From Callaeas wilsoni (Eukaryota > Chordata > Aves > Passeriformes > Callaeidae): a stretch of DNA of 64,000 bases. Positions 1 through 10,560 of this stretch are shown piece by piece (within the stretch, counting starts at the first letter, position 1; every line of letters starts with the position of its first letter). The stretch covers positions 62,001 through 126,000 of the forward strand of contig VWPU01003993.1 in the NCBI GenBank assembly GCA_013398955.1, given 5' to 3'. The notes under the pieces are model-generated. The model saw only the letters and a program-made list of their open reading frames with translations. It did no database searches and was not told the DNA's origin. Made by a program: the position numbers and the translations under genes.

Positions 1-3000
1 TTAAACCTAAGACACAGTAGTCAGGAAAGGTGTTTGTGGGGTGCCTGCTTTCTCCTCCATGTCATAAACATCTTCCTCCTGCTGTACTCCTGCTGTTTCT
101 TTTACATCTCTCTTGAGCTAGTTTGATCCTACAGTGTTTAAACACCATAATACTGATGTTACAGCTGAGCTAGTTGTGTGAATCAGCCTCCAGAGGGATC
201 AGGTAATCACCAAGACAGGAGCAGGTGACAAGGTGTTGGGACTGGAGCAGCCAGGAAAGGGAACTAGGACACAGGAGATGTGTCTTTCAGTAGCAGGCAG
301 ACTGACCTAGTCATAACATGAAGCTGCCTAAATCTCTGATCTCCTGTGTTTTGCATGGAAAATCCTGCTTTTGAGTAAGGTCTTTCTCCATTCACTGATA
401 TGCCAAACAGCTTCCAGTGTTGCCTATATCAAACTCTATTGGCTCCAGAGGAAATGAAGGTGGCATTTCTTTTCACTGCTGTGTCTGCAGAGAGAAAAAA
501 AGCTACTGGGGATGATGTAGGTGGAGTTGATACTTTGTGAGGCAGGGGCATGGAGAAAATGATCTCTGGAGATCCTTTTTGGGACAATTTTCTGTAATTC
601 TCTGGTTGTGCAAGGTAAAATGATGAGCTGAGAATAGAAGACCTTGAGTCTATCCTGATGTTTGATGTGTATGACATTGCAAATAGTTTTCATTTGTGGG
701 AAGCGACCTATTGACAGCAGTGCATTATATAGCTTAAAGTGTCTGGCAGAAAGAATTTTAACAAATATCCTACTTCAAGAATTGTTTTAAACAACCAAGA
801 ATGGTATATTCTAATCCCAGAAAGTAATTACGAGTTGATGAAGTAACATATGAGTAGTAAAACCAGTTCTCTTTTTAAAAAATGTGTCCATTATGTGTTT
901 TTTCTTTAAAGGATAGACATTATTGCATTGTAGAGTGTACCTTCCCTGTGTGCATCAAAGCACTGGAAAAGGTGGAGAAGACAGTAAAATCACATGTTGT
1001 TAAGAGGTTGCCCAGAGACTTCAGTGCAGTGCAGAGTCGTGCTGTCATGCAAGATGAGCAGAGTCTGTTCAACTCTCAGATCCTAATAGCTTGCCATGCA
1101 GCTGAAGAGGCTGGAGGAAGGAGAATAAGGGGAGCGGAAATAGGACTTCATGCTGATCCAGACCCAATGTGTAACCTGAAAAATATCCTGAAGAACAGCA
1201 ATTCCCACTAGCTGCCCTGATGATCTTAGCTGGCCATTTATGATGAGTCTCAAGGCAGACGTGGGACTGGAGGAGAGATCATCCTCTGAATCTGGATGAG
1301 GGTTTAAGGAAATAGGCAACTCCCTGCTCAAGGTTAGGATTTCTAAGAACATGCCTGAATGTGAGGTTGGCACTGATTTGATTATTTCAGCACAGTTAAA
1401 TTGATGGAGCATTCTATGGCTGTGGATGCAGTTACTGCAGTATAACTATATCATATGTCATAGTTTCTATCATAGCTGTGTAGCTTGTCCTTTTAGAACA
1501 CACGATCAGTGGCGTAAGTAAGGCATCGGTGTGACTATCTGCTCTATAGGGACCATATCTCAGGTGTTATAAAATCTGTTTGTTGCAGAAGGACAGAAAA
1601 GTGCCAGGAGGCAGGACATTGTACTGGATCTCACTTCTCCTGCTGAAGAAGTCAGTCAGATCATGTGCACAGAGCTGGGAAAATGACAAGGTAACCAAGA
1701 AGCAGATGTATTGTAGATTACTGCATCATATTATTCCTGTAGATTCTACTGGTCCTTGGCATCTGGTAAATAATAAAAAGTGTTTATCCTGCTGATATAA
1801 ATCAGAGCAGAAAAGAGCCCCAGGATTCCGCCAGAATATGCTGTGTGTTCCTATGGGAATCTGTCCCAGCATTGCTTTCATTTTAATCCTCCTTTGTTTA
1901 TTTTGCAAAACAGAAAAATTATTCTGAAGGACTTTTGGCTTCTCCAACTCCTGCCTTGGATATTCCAGCTTCCAATGAAAATCAGACACCCTCTGGCTCC
2001 AGACTAGTAACTCCCCACTGTTTTCCCTAACCACTAAGAGGTCTAGCACGTACAATTTTGAACTGAGTATCTAAACACAAAGAAACTTTAAATACTGTGA
2101 CAGACTACAAGTTGTGTTTTTTTAATCACAGTCATAATTTTTGTATCCTGTTACTCATTAGATGCGTGGAAACTTCCATTTAGGCTTGAAGAAAAGAGTT
2201 AAAAATTGTTAAGTGTAATGGGTCTCCACATAGCATGTAAGACATTTGAACTCCACTGGCAATAAAAAGCAAGATGAAGTACTTTTTAGACTGGCAACTA
2301 TTGTCATCATAGGCCAAAACCCAAGGCACTGAATTACCAATGAGAATAAATTTGTGGATCAGCAAAACAGCTCTCCTGCTGACCTCCAAAGTGATGTAGA
2401 CTAAAATGAGGTCAATAGGGAATACTTTGCAGAGGACATCTAATTTTTTTGGTGAGAAAAGAACAGTGTTGGTAACTTAGAAAGAAAACTGTGATCTCCA
2501 CCTAGATTTCTCAAGTAAATATGTGCCAGCAAGCAGAGGAGATGCAACCCTGACTTTCTGATTCACCCGTATGTCTGATATATCCCTACCTGTCTGGAGC
2601 ATCTTAGTACTGCTTGCCAGGACTGAAATGTTTAAGAAAAGGACAGATAAGTCAGAGGAAGAGACTGCAAAAACCAGGGAATGGCAGGGAGAAACTGTAG
2701 CCAAGCAGTTTCTTTTTCATCATCTTTCAGGGTATTTTCGGGTCAGTCTCCTTCCACTCAGGGGAAAGAGGAGCTGTCAAAGCAGAGGAAATGTCCCAGC
2801 CATTTCAGTCTGGTGGTGGTGTTGGCCGACCATTCTGTGCTCCTTTTGACACCCTAGGACAAAGATATCCTGCAGATAATTGAATTCAGAGGTAACTTTT
2901 CTTTCCTCTGGCCAGAGCCCAGTCATACTCAAGTTTCCTTATGAGTGTGATCCTTTCTGACACCTCTTTCAGTGTAAAAATCCCTCAAATTTCTAGTCAG

Positions 3001-3426
3001 GCAAAGGCACAAATCCATTGAGTGTCTCCACACAAACCACTCCATGTCAGCAATTCATGTCACTGCTAGAGAAAAATCACTTTCCTTTCCAATTTAAAAT
3101 CTCACTTGTGTTAGCTGCACTTCTTTACATACAGTTAATTAATACCTTGAATTCAGTTTGACTAAAACTTGCTTTCCAGTTCTTTGGGAGAGCATCACCG
3201 TTCTGCTGGTCACTCAGAGTCCATCTGGGCAGAGCCTGTGATGTCTGAATCCCATTCAGACCACGTACACACTTTGCACAGTGTGATGGGGATTTGAGTT
3301 TCCATGTACACGGATAAACTCATCCCAGTTCTGTCAGTTTGCATTTCTGTGTTCACAGACGGCCACTATAATCATGTCACTTTTTGTTTGCAAACTTCCC
3401 CTGCTTCTTCTGTACCTCCTGAGCTA
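1..3426. other. Non-coding single-copy DNA, no gene seen
   Basis: This stretch has only short open frames (109 codons or fewer) on both strands. They overlap one another, have no recognisable domain and show no splice-site context I would trust. I saw no CR1 tail, LTR or microsatellite of note. Composition is ordinary AT-leaning vertebrate sequence with few CpG. It is best treated as intergenic or intronic. Confidence 0.6.
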
Positions 3427-4140
3427 AATCATAGAATCATTAAGATTGGAAAGGACCTCCAATATCAAGTCCAACTTTTGACCAATCACCACCATATCAA
3501 CTAAACCACAGCACTAAGTGCTACATCCAGTCATTTCTTGAACACTTTCAGGGATGATGATTTCACCACCTCCCTGAGTAGCCTGTGCCAATGCTTGACA
3601 ACCCTTTCTGTGAAGAAATTCCGCCTGATGTCCACCGTGAAACTCTCCTGGCACAGCTTGAAGCCATTTCCCCTTGCCCTATTGCTGGTTGCTGGGAGCA
3701 GAGACCCACTCCCACCTGGCTACAACCTCCTTTTAGAGAGTTGTGGAGAGCGATTAGGTTGCTCCCTGAGCCTCCTCTTCTCCAGGCTAAAGAACCCCAA
3801 CTCCCTCAGCCACTCTTCACAGGATTTGTGCTCCAGATCCTTCACCATTTTCACCATTCTTCTCTGGACTCACTCCAGCCCCTTGATGCTTTTGCAGTGA
3901 GGGCCCAGAGCTGGACACAGCACTCGAGATGTGGCCTCACCAGCACCAAGTATAGGGGACAATCCCTGCCCTGGTCCTGCTGGCCACACTATTCCTGATA
4001 CATTGCCATTGGCCTTCCTGGCCACCTGGGCACAGCTGGCTCATGTTCAGCTGCTGTTGACCAGCACCCTCTGGTCCTTTTCCTCTGGACAGCTTCCCAG
4101 CCACTCTGCCCCCAGCCTGTGGTGCTGCCTGGGATTGGAA
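3427..4140 (-). mobile_element. CR1 LINE, 5'-truncated 3' fragment
   Basis: On the plus strand this begins with ATCATAGAATCATTAAGATT, the reverse complement of an avian CR1 3' tail. It continues with blocks typical of the CR1 3' region read in antisense: the 'gaagaaattccgcctgatgtcc' region near 3613, 'cctccttttagagagttgt' near 3727, 'ctgagcctcctcttctccaggct' near 3766 and 'gatgtggcctcaccagcacca' near 3929. Similarity fades near 4137, so about 710 bp of the 3' end remains and most of the reverse transcriptase region is missing. The antisense frames here are fragments of a dead element. CR1 moves by target-primed reverse transcription and usually leaves such 5'-truncated copies without clear target duplications. 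Confidence 0.9.
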
Positions 4141-5066
4141 CTGGTCTATCCTTTCTAGCTGTCTGCAGCCAGTTCTCATACTACCTATCATCTCTCATTC
4201 ACTTGGAAGCTGTTGGATCTTTGGCCAGACTACGGTGCCATACCATAGTGCCTGTATGTTACATTTTCAGATCTAATGACCACATTTTCTCCTTTTTTGC
4301 CTCTCGTTCCTGGAGGCATTCCCTGTAATAGGAGACAAAATTTGCTCCACCACTCTCTTTCAGGCTTCACTGGCTGGAAAAACTGTGATGGAAGTGTTTT
4401 TGTGGTTGCTGGCATGTGCCAGTTCACTGCAACTGGAAGGTTGTGCAAGTCCCGTGAGGGCCAGCCCACCAGGAGAACGTCCCCAGCAGGGGCTCCATGC
4501 CCCTTCTCACTCAACGTTGCAACAGTTCCGGTTTTTGTTCTGGCTGGACTGTCACCAACTGCTGAGATGCAAATTCCTCTGCAAATAAAATGCGTCTCTT
4601 GGCTCAGTTCTCTTTCCAATTGTTTTCCTTCCAGTGATGCCTACGGTAACAATGGTTAGGTTGCAGCCCATTGCACTGACCAGCGCTGTCTCTCTGTGTC
4701 TGTGTGCTCATTCATCTGTCTGTAGCTGCCCATTGTGTTTTGTCTTATGATCACTTTGAGGAGTGGAACTGTGTTTTCCTTTTGTCCTCAGACCTATGGG
4801 ACTTTGGTTGAAAAACAGACATCTTATGCCCTATGGTAACACAAGCAAGAAACAATGGAATGGTTTTGTTTTCAGTAAGAGGACAAATGTTAAGTCCTTA
4901 CTCAGGCAAACCTCCATTAGCTATAGTGCAGCTGAATGCTCTTTGAGTAGAAACACAGGGAGAAGATAAAGATTTGGTTCAAGAGAAAGTAAATAAAAAT
5001 GCACACTGTCCTCTGTGGATGCTGAAATGCTGTTAGCAGGGAAATTTTCTCTTCTTGCATTCATTC
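4141..5066. other. Non-coding DNA between a CR1 and an LTR-like segment
   Basis: Short frames of up to 129 codons run on both strands at 4230-4659, but they mirror each other and match no family I know. No splice-site-bounded exon or repeat is recognisable. Confidence 0.5.
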
Positions 5067-5402
5067 TGTGAGAACTTTCCCTTTGCTGTGTAAGCTATGT
5101 AAACAATAGATCGGGTTTTTGTAAATAGCATTCATATCTGGTGTCTTCTGACCTTGTGTACATTATATTAGGAAAAAACATTTCTAAGTGGGTGTCTGAG
5201 ATTTTGACCAATCACCCTAGGAGAAGTGTAAGCACTGTTCAATTGCTTTATGGAACTAGAATATATAAGTGGTATTGTAAATTTAATAAATAATTCATTC
5301 CTTGCTCTGACTCCTGCCTCGCTGCATCTCTGAACCCCTGCTTGGAAGCCCACAGTCCTCAGCCTTCTGCTTATTGAAAAGCTTGCAATTTCCACACTGG
5401 CA
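5067..5402 (+). mobile_element. Probable solo LTR of an avian endogenous retrovirus
   Basis: This is an LTR-like promoter and polyadenylation arrangement in plus orientation: TGTGAGAAC at the left edge, a CCAAT box at 5208-5212, TATATAAG at 5262-5269, AATAAA at 5285-5290, then a CT-rich R/U5-like stretch ending near a CA at 5402. The spacing CCAAT to TATA (54 bp) and TATA to AATAAA (23 bp) nearly equals that of the LTR-like element at 32541-32877. No gag, pol or env is adjacent, so it would be a solo LTR left by recombination. The ends are uncertain because I could not find a matching short target-site duplication. It could also be an older diverged LTR with different limits. Confidence 0.55.
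5208..5290 (+). promoter_or_regulatory. LTR core promoter and poly(A) signal
   Basis: The CCAAT box (5208-5212), TATA box (5262-5269) and AATAAA (5285-5290) lie in the order expected for U3-R of a compact avian retroviral LTR, where the poly(A) signal sits just downstream of the TATA box. Activity cannot be judged from sequence. Confidence 0.45.
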
Positions 5403-8400
5403 TAATGAAGAGACCTTTCTTAGTACATTGTAAGCTGCAGTCAGACACAGAGGTGGTCTGCTCATGGGGAGTAAGTGGAAATAAACTGCATAGTTTCAGT
5501 TGTGGTTTGTACAAGATGTACACCAGGGCTGTGTGTCTTGATGCACCTTCTGCCCAGTCACAAGATGAACCAGGCTGTCAGTCTTCTGGGTTCTCAGGAA
5601 CAGACAATAAGAGCAATAGACAATGTCAATCCTCAAAAATAAAACGAGCAGTGAAGGGGAACTGTATGCCTACCACTGCCCAAAATGCCTGTGGGATATT
5701 CTCACTGGCCTGTACTGCCCCTTAGGTTGTGCCTTGGCTTTGTCCATGAGAGTCTAGCTGGTTTGGGGAAGCTGTGTCAGGGCGTGTGCCAAAAGTTAAC
5801 ATTACAGATGATCGTTGACTAACCCTTGAGCCCTAGTTAGTTTATTAGCAGAGATACAGCTTATACACTAGAAGTACATAAATAAAAAAGATGAGGATTC
5901 AAAAGAAACTGCAAATGCACGGTCAAGAAGTGTGCATAAAAACCCAAACACCATAGATAGGAGCCTGGATAAATGGATTAATTAAATGACTGGTTTCAAA
6001 ATTCATAGTGTCCCCATGCCCTGTCCAAGATAGGAATGCAGCTCTCCTAGGTGCTTCGTAAATCAGTAGTATTGGATGTCCCTTGTATGTGACATCTGTC
6101 TGATTACTTCATACATTTTACAAAAGGGATAAGAAGCAGAGAGATAAATGAGCAATTTAAAAGTAAACCCAGTTATGCTCAGTTTTGAATATAAACACAT
6201 ACATACTTATCTTTTTTGAGAAACTCTTTGAGAATGAATGGATATCTCATTAGACACATTTGTGCATTCTATGTCAAAAGCGGCTAAGATTGAAAGAACT
6301 GTGGCAGTATGAGTCTAAGGAAGCAATTCCATAATTTTGGAGTCTGGGACCTGTTCATGAAGAGATGTCTCAAATTAGAAATTTCAGTGACTTGGGAATG
6401 CAGATGATCTCCCTTAAAGTTTTAAAGCTTACTCTGAAAGTGCTGCTTTTATTTCATGTATCCCTGAAACAGGCAATGAGGTTAAAATTCAGTGACTGGC
6501 AAGGTTAATACAGGTCAGTACAATTCATCTTTAAGTGTTGATCAGTAGCAAAGTTACAAAGGAAAGAATTTGCTTTCAGTATTTTCAAGTAGAAAGAAAC
6601 TTGAAGTTAGATTTAATTCAAGTTTACCAGAAGGTGGAGCTGGATAGTAAATCTAAACAATAGCTTGAAATGAATACATTCCAAGGATTATTCCTGTACA
6701 GAAAAATGAATGTTGTTGCTGTGCCAGTAGTTTCCCTGCACTGCAATTCATATACTGCAACTGCTAGAAGTTGGCACATATTACCTGAACAGAACTCAAA
6801 TGATCAGTGTAGCCACAAAAGTGTACATTAACAATATAGTGGTAATATGAAAAAAAAATGCAGAAGTGTGGTTTGAAAACAAAAAAAAAGAAACGCTAAT
6901 TTTAACTCCAATCATCCAAAGTGTTCAAATATATACATATACAGATAAATACAAAAAAATTCTTAAATTGAGGCTGCAGGGGAAAGTAAACCTTAGCCAC
7001 TGAAACACACATGTCAAGATAAATAGCCTTATCAGACTTATCATGGGCTATCTCTTAAAATTATAACCCAGTGTATTTCACAATTCCATACTCCTTTCCC
7101 CTGTAGATAGCCTTATTTCTATACAAATATTTCTTCGGGCAGATGAGGCACACATTTAACTTCATCTTTTTGTCCTGATTCATGAAAAATCTCTATGAAA
7201 GGGCATCCTTCACTTTGGATGGCCAGACTGCCTTTGCAGGACCTTCCCAAAGGTAGGCTTTACTAGGTCTTACGAACTGCCCTTGCTGCAGGCATTCTAG
7301 TAGAGTCTGGAGGTGGGGTTGTGATGACATGAAAGACCCATCTTCCTTTTGAAGTTGTATTTCCCCAGTGGAAAGCCTTTTTTTGCCTGAGTTACAAGTC
7401 TTTTGCCAATCTGTCAGTATCAAAGTCATCTTGGGAAGTGTTCAGCTGGAGCATTTGCCACGGGTCAGGACCAAATGCATTGAACTCTTGGGCTTCTCAG
7501 TGAAATGTTGTTTGAACATGTTTGAGGGGCAGGTGCATGCTCTGGCTTCCTCCTTTTGGAAAGATTTCCTTAACCATGCACTATTGGCCAGTGGTGCTGG
7601 ACATCAGAGCAGCCTGGGATATGCCCCTTTGTTAGTGGTACCTGCAGTGATGGGTATTACCACCCATCAAAGATAACGGGTGAACACCGGCATCGATCAC
7701 AGATGAAGCCCAGAGAGAGAAGGACTGTGGGTGAGATGACACTGAGGTGTCCTCACAATGGTCCTATGCTCTTTCTTCAGCTCATCTGCAGATCACGCTG
7801 GACGCCAGTTTGGGTCAGGAGATATCTGGAAAATAATAAAGAATTGGCACCAGGCTCAGGGCCCACATTCACTCCATTCTGACTTCAGTCCATCCCAGAA
7901 TAATGAACTGTAAAAAACAGGCAAAAGATGTCTGCAGGGGTTGTTCAGGAAAGTGATTTTCCACAGGCAGAAAGAATATGGTAAACCTTTTCAGGGGAAG
8001 AAATAATAAATACAGAGCTCCATTGTGTTCCATCATAACTGACACAAGGCTCATATGATTTATGATTTAATGCCAGCCCAGTAAAGCCCTCCCAGATATG
8101 CCTCCCAAAGAAGGAAGAAGGTAGAGGGTTTAGGTCTTCAGCTGAGGTATCTGAATTAATTTAAATATGATTGTATCTCATATGCTTGGTCTTAATTGTC
8201 TCCTCCTGAAAATTCAATACCTGCATTCATGCCCCTGGGCTCCAGGGATTCCAGAGCACCACACTGTCCCCACTGAAAGGAAATGAAAAATCGGCTGATG
8301 CTAACCAGACCCCTTCAGCAACTTTACCCATTTAAGTGCTGTATCCTGCAGAGTGATTAATGATTTTTTTCCTTCTACATCTAACAGCAAAGAAAGAAGG

Positions 8401-9584
8401 AAAGAAAGAATGTGTACTGTCGCTCACCTTCTAGCCAATAGACTACAAAGGCATAACTTGCCAGGATATTCACTTTCCTCCTGAGTGTGATTTATTTTTC
8501 ATATGTATCTGACACTGCCTCTTCCTTGGATGTGGTTGGAACCTGGAGCATCTTATCAGCTAAAGGTTTGGGTCACTCTTGTATGTGACTAGCATTGTGC
8601 TTTCTTTGGGCCTTTTTTAAACTGCAACCTGAACCTGTTCACCAACCCTTTATTAACATGTGTTTTATGGTACAGGTGTAATAATTAATCCAAATGGTTA
8701 GCAGATGTGGCTGTCTATCTCTGGGCATATCAGTTCCTACACACCACCCCTTAATCAAGCAGTGCCCAAGCAATGCCAAAGTAAATGAAAGAAAATAAAT
8801 TCCACCAAGATATTTATGAGGGCCACCTGGACAGGGAAATACCTTGGCCTTTGCTGGTCCCCTGCTCCAGGTGGCTACAAAAGACTGAAGTCCCTCACTA
8901 TATACGAGTCAAATCAATCTTGCAGGGAGCTGAAAATGAAAAGCTGTGCTTGGCTCCCTAGTTTAACAATAATGAAATTTTGTACATGTGCTCTAAGGAA
9001 GTCTTCCCATTTCACCTTATTTATTTGAAATTTCCCTTCTTTTTACCAGTGCCAGCACCTGATGGACTTCACCTAATTCAGGTTGCTGGTTCCTGCATCT
9101 GTTTTTGGCAAGCCAAAGCTAAGGATCTTCTTTGTGTTATCAGCTGGACTCCGGGTGTTGCTTTGCAAATCAAGAAGGGAGATGCCAGATTTTTACATAC
9201 CTGCCATTTCCACATTTCTTTTTCCTATTATTTATAGTCTTCACATGGGTAATTCCTGGCAGATTTTCATCACATTCAGCTTCTGTTGGGACAAAAGGCT
9301 TTTCCTGTGAAGGGATGGTTGTTCCAGCTGCCTCAGGAGGAGCACATCCTTGGTGGAAGCTGCAGCCTCAGCCTCCTTACAGCGTCATGGCAAAATGCAC
9401 CTCCCACCCTATGGGAAACTTCCACACATCTGCTGCATCCCGTCCAGATGCTACACTCCAACAACCACGCTGAGAACACCATGGATGAAAACCCAGGTGT
9501 TCTGGGCTGCATCGAAAGCGATGTGGCCAGCAGGTTGAGGTGGGTGATTCTGCCTCTCTACTTGGCACTTGTGATAACCTAACT
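5403..9584. other. AT-rich non-coding DNA, no gene seen
   Basis: This is long AT-rich sequence with frequent stops. The frames present (up to 113 codons, around 9132-9582) overlap in several registers and have no recognisable domain. Apart from a small GAAA tract near 8389 I see no repeat or RNA gene. Confidence 0.55.
8389..8410. repeat. Imperfect (GAAA)n microsatellite
   Basis: This is a short run of AAAGAAAG units interrupted by a GG, about 22 bp long. It is a purine-rich simple repeat with no neighbouring feature. Confidence 0.75.
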
Positions 9585-9755
9585 GGAGTAGTGCATCCAG
9601 CTCCGTGGTCCTCAGCTCAGGAAAGACACGGACCCGCCAGAGCGAGTCCGGAGGGGAGCCACAAAGATGAGTAGAGGACTGGTGTCCCTGTCACGACAAG
9701 CAGGTTGGAACTAGATGACCTAGAAGTCCCCTCCAACCCCAAGCATTAGATGATT
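9585..9755 (+). mobile_element. CR1 LINE fragment with internal deletion
   Basis: The left part (9585-9697) matches the CR1 stretch usually reading 'ctggagtactgtgtccagc...gccacaaagatga', here with CpG-containing changes. It then jumps directly to the extreme CR1 3' end, GGTTGGAACTAGATGACCTA followed by a CCCCTCCAACCCCAAGCATT-like block (9707-9755). The intervening few hundred bases present in other copies, such as the one at 56568-57194, are missing. The copy is therefore internally deleted or a recombinant and is not coding. Confidence 0.85.
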
Positions 9756-10112
9756 CCCTGGGGTGGGAGGATACATTGGCTCCAGCTGGATGTCAGATGC
9801 CTCCCCAAAGCCACTATGTCAGTCCCTCCTCAGCTGGACAGGGGAGAGAAAATGCAATGGAAGGTTCATGGACTGAAATAAGGACAGGGAGCAACCACCC
9901 ACCAATCATCATCACAGGGAAAACATACTTCATTTTGGGAAGTTAATTTAGTTTACTACCAATCAAATCAGAGTAGGATAACAAGAAATAAAACCAAATC
10001 TTAAAAACACATTCTCCCCACCTCTTCCTTCCTCCTAGATTTCGTTTTGCTTCTGGTTTTCTGCATCTCCTCCCTAAGAGCAGCTCAGGAATATGGGGAG
10101 TAGGGATTGAGG

Positions 10113-10311
10113 TTATAGAATAGCATGGTGGGAGTTGAAAGGGACCCTAAAGATCATTTGGTTCCAACCTCACTGCCATGTGCTGGGACACCTTCCACTA
10201 CACCAAGCTGCTCAGAGTCCTATCCAGCCTGATCCTGAACACTTGGAGGGATGGGGCAGCCACAGCTTCTGATCCAGGGATGGGGATTTCTCAGCCTCTT
10301 TGGGTAGGTCA
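10113..10311 (-). mobile_element. CR1 LINE, short 3' fragment
   Basis: The plus strand opens with TATAGAATAGCATGGTGGGA and continues with 'atttggttccaacctcactgccatg' and 'tgctgggacaccttccactacacca', the antisense of a CR1 3' end. The match weakens after about 10272. It shares this layout with the longer copy at 56568-57194 (the 'gggctgggacaccttccacta' block) and lies about 360 bp from the oppositely oriented CR1 at 9585-9755. Confidence 0.87.
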
Positions 10312-10560
10312 GTCCATCACTCATTTTTCTCTGCTGCTCCTTCCTCATCAGGGGGACAGCTCCTCACACTAATCTTCCTCTCATGGGAGACAGTCCTCCG
10401 AAAACTTCCCCAGTGTGAGCTCTTCCTCAAGAGGTGCCCCAGTGTGGGTGCTTTCCACAGGGTGCAGTCCCTTCAGCAACAGAATGCTCCAGAGTGGGTC
10501 CCCTTGGTGTCCAAATTTTACCAACAAATCTGGTCCAATGGAGGCTTTTCTCTCCGCTGA
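10312..10560. repeat. Degenerate GC-rich internally repeated segment
   Basis: A motif of the form C-[CT]-CCAG-x-GTGGG recurs, followed by 'ctttccac'- or 'ctcttcc'-like sequence. Copies are near 10408, 10437, 10488 and, more degenerate, 10533, spaced about 29-51 bp. This resembles a GC-rich interspersed repeat I associate with avian genomes, but I cannot name the family. The overlapping frames here (up to 86 codons) are by-products of the repeat. Confidence 0.4.

Noticed and set aside
3585..3998. 137-codon plus-strand frame
   Set aside because: It is wholly within the antisense CR1 copy at 3427-4140.
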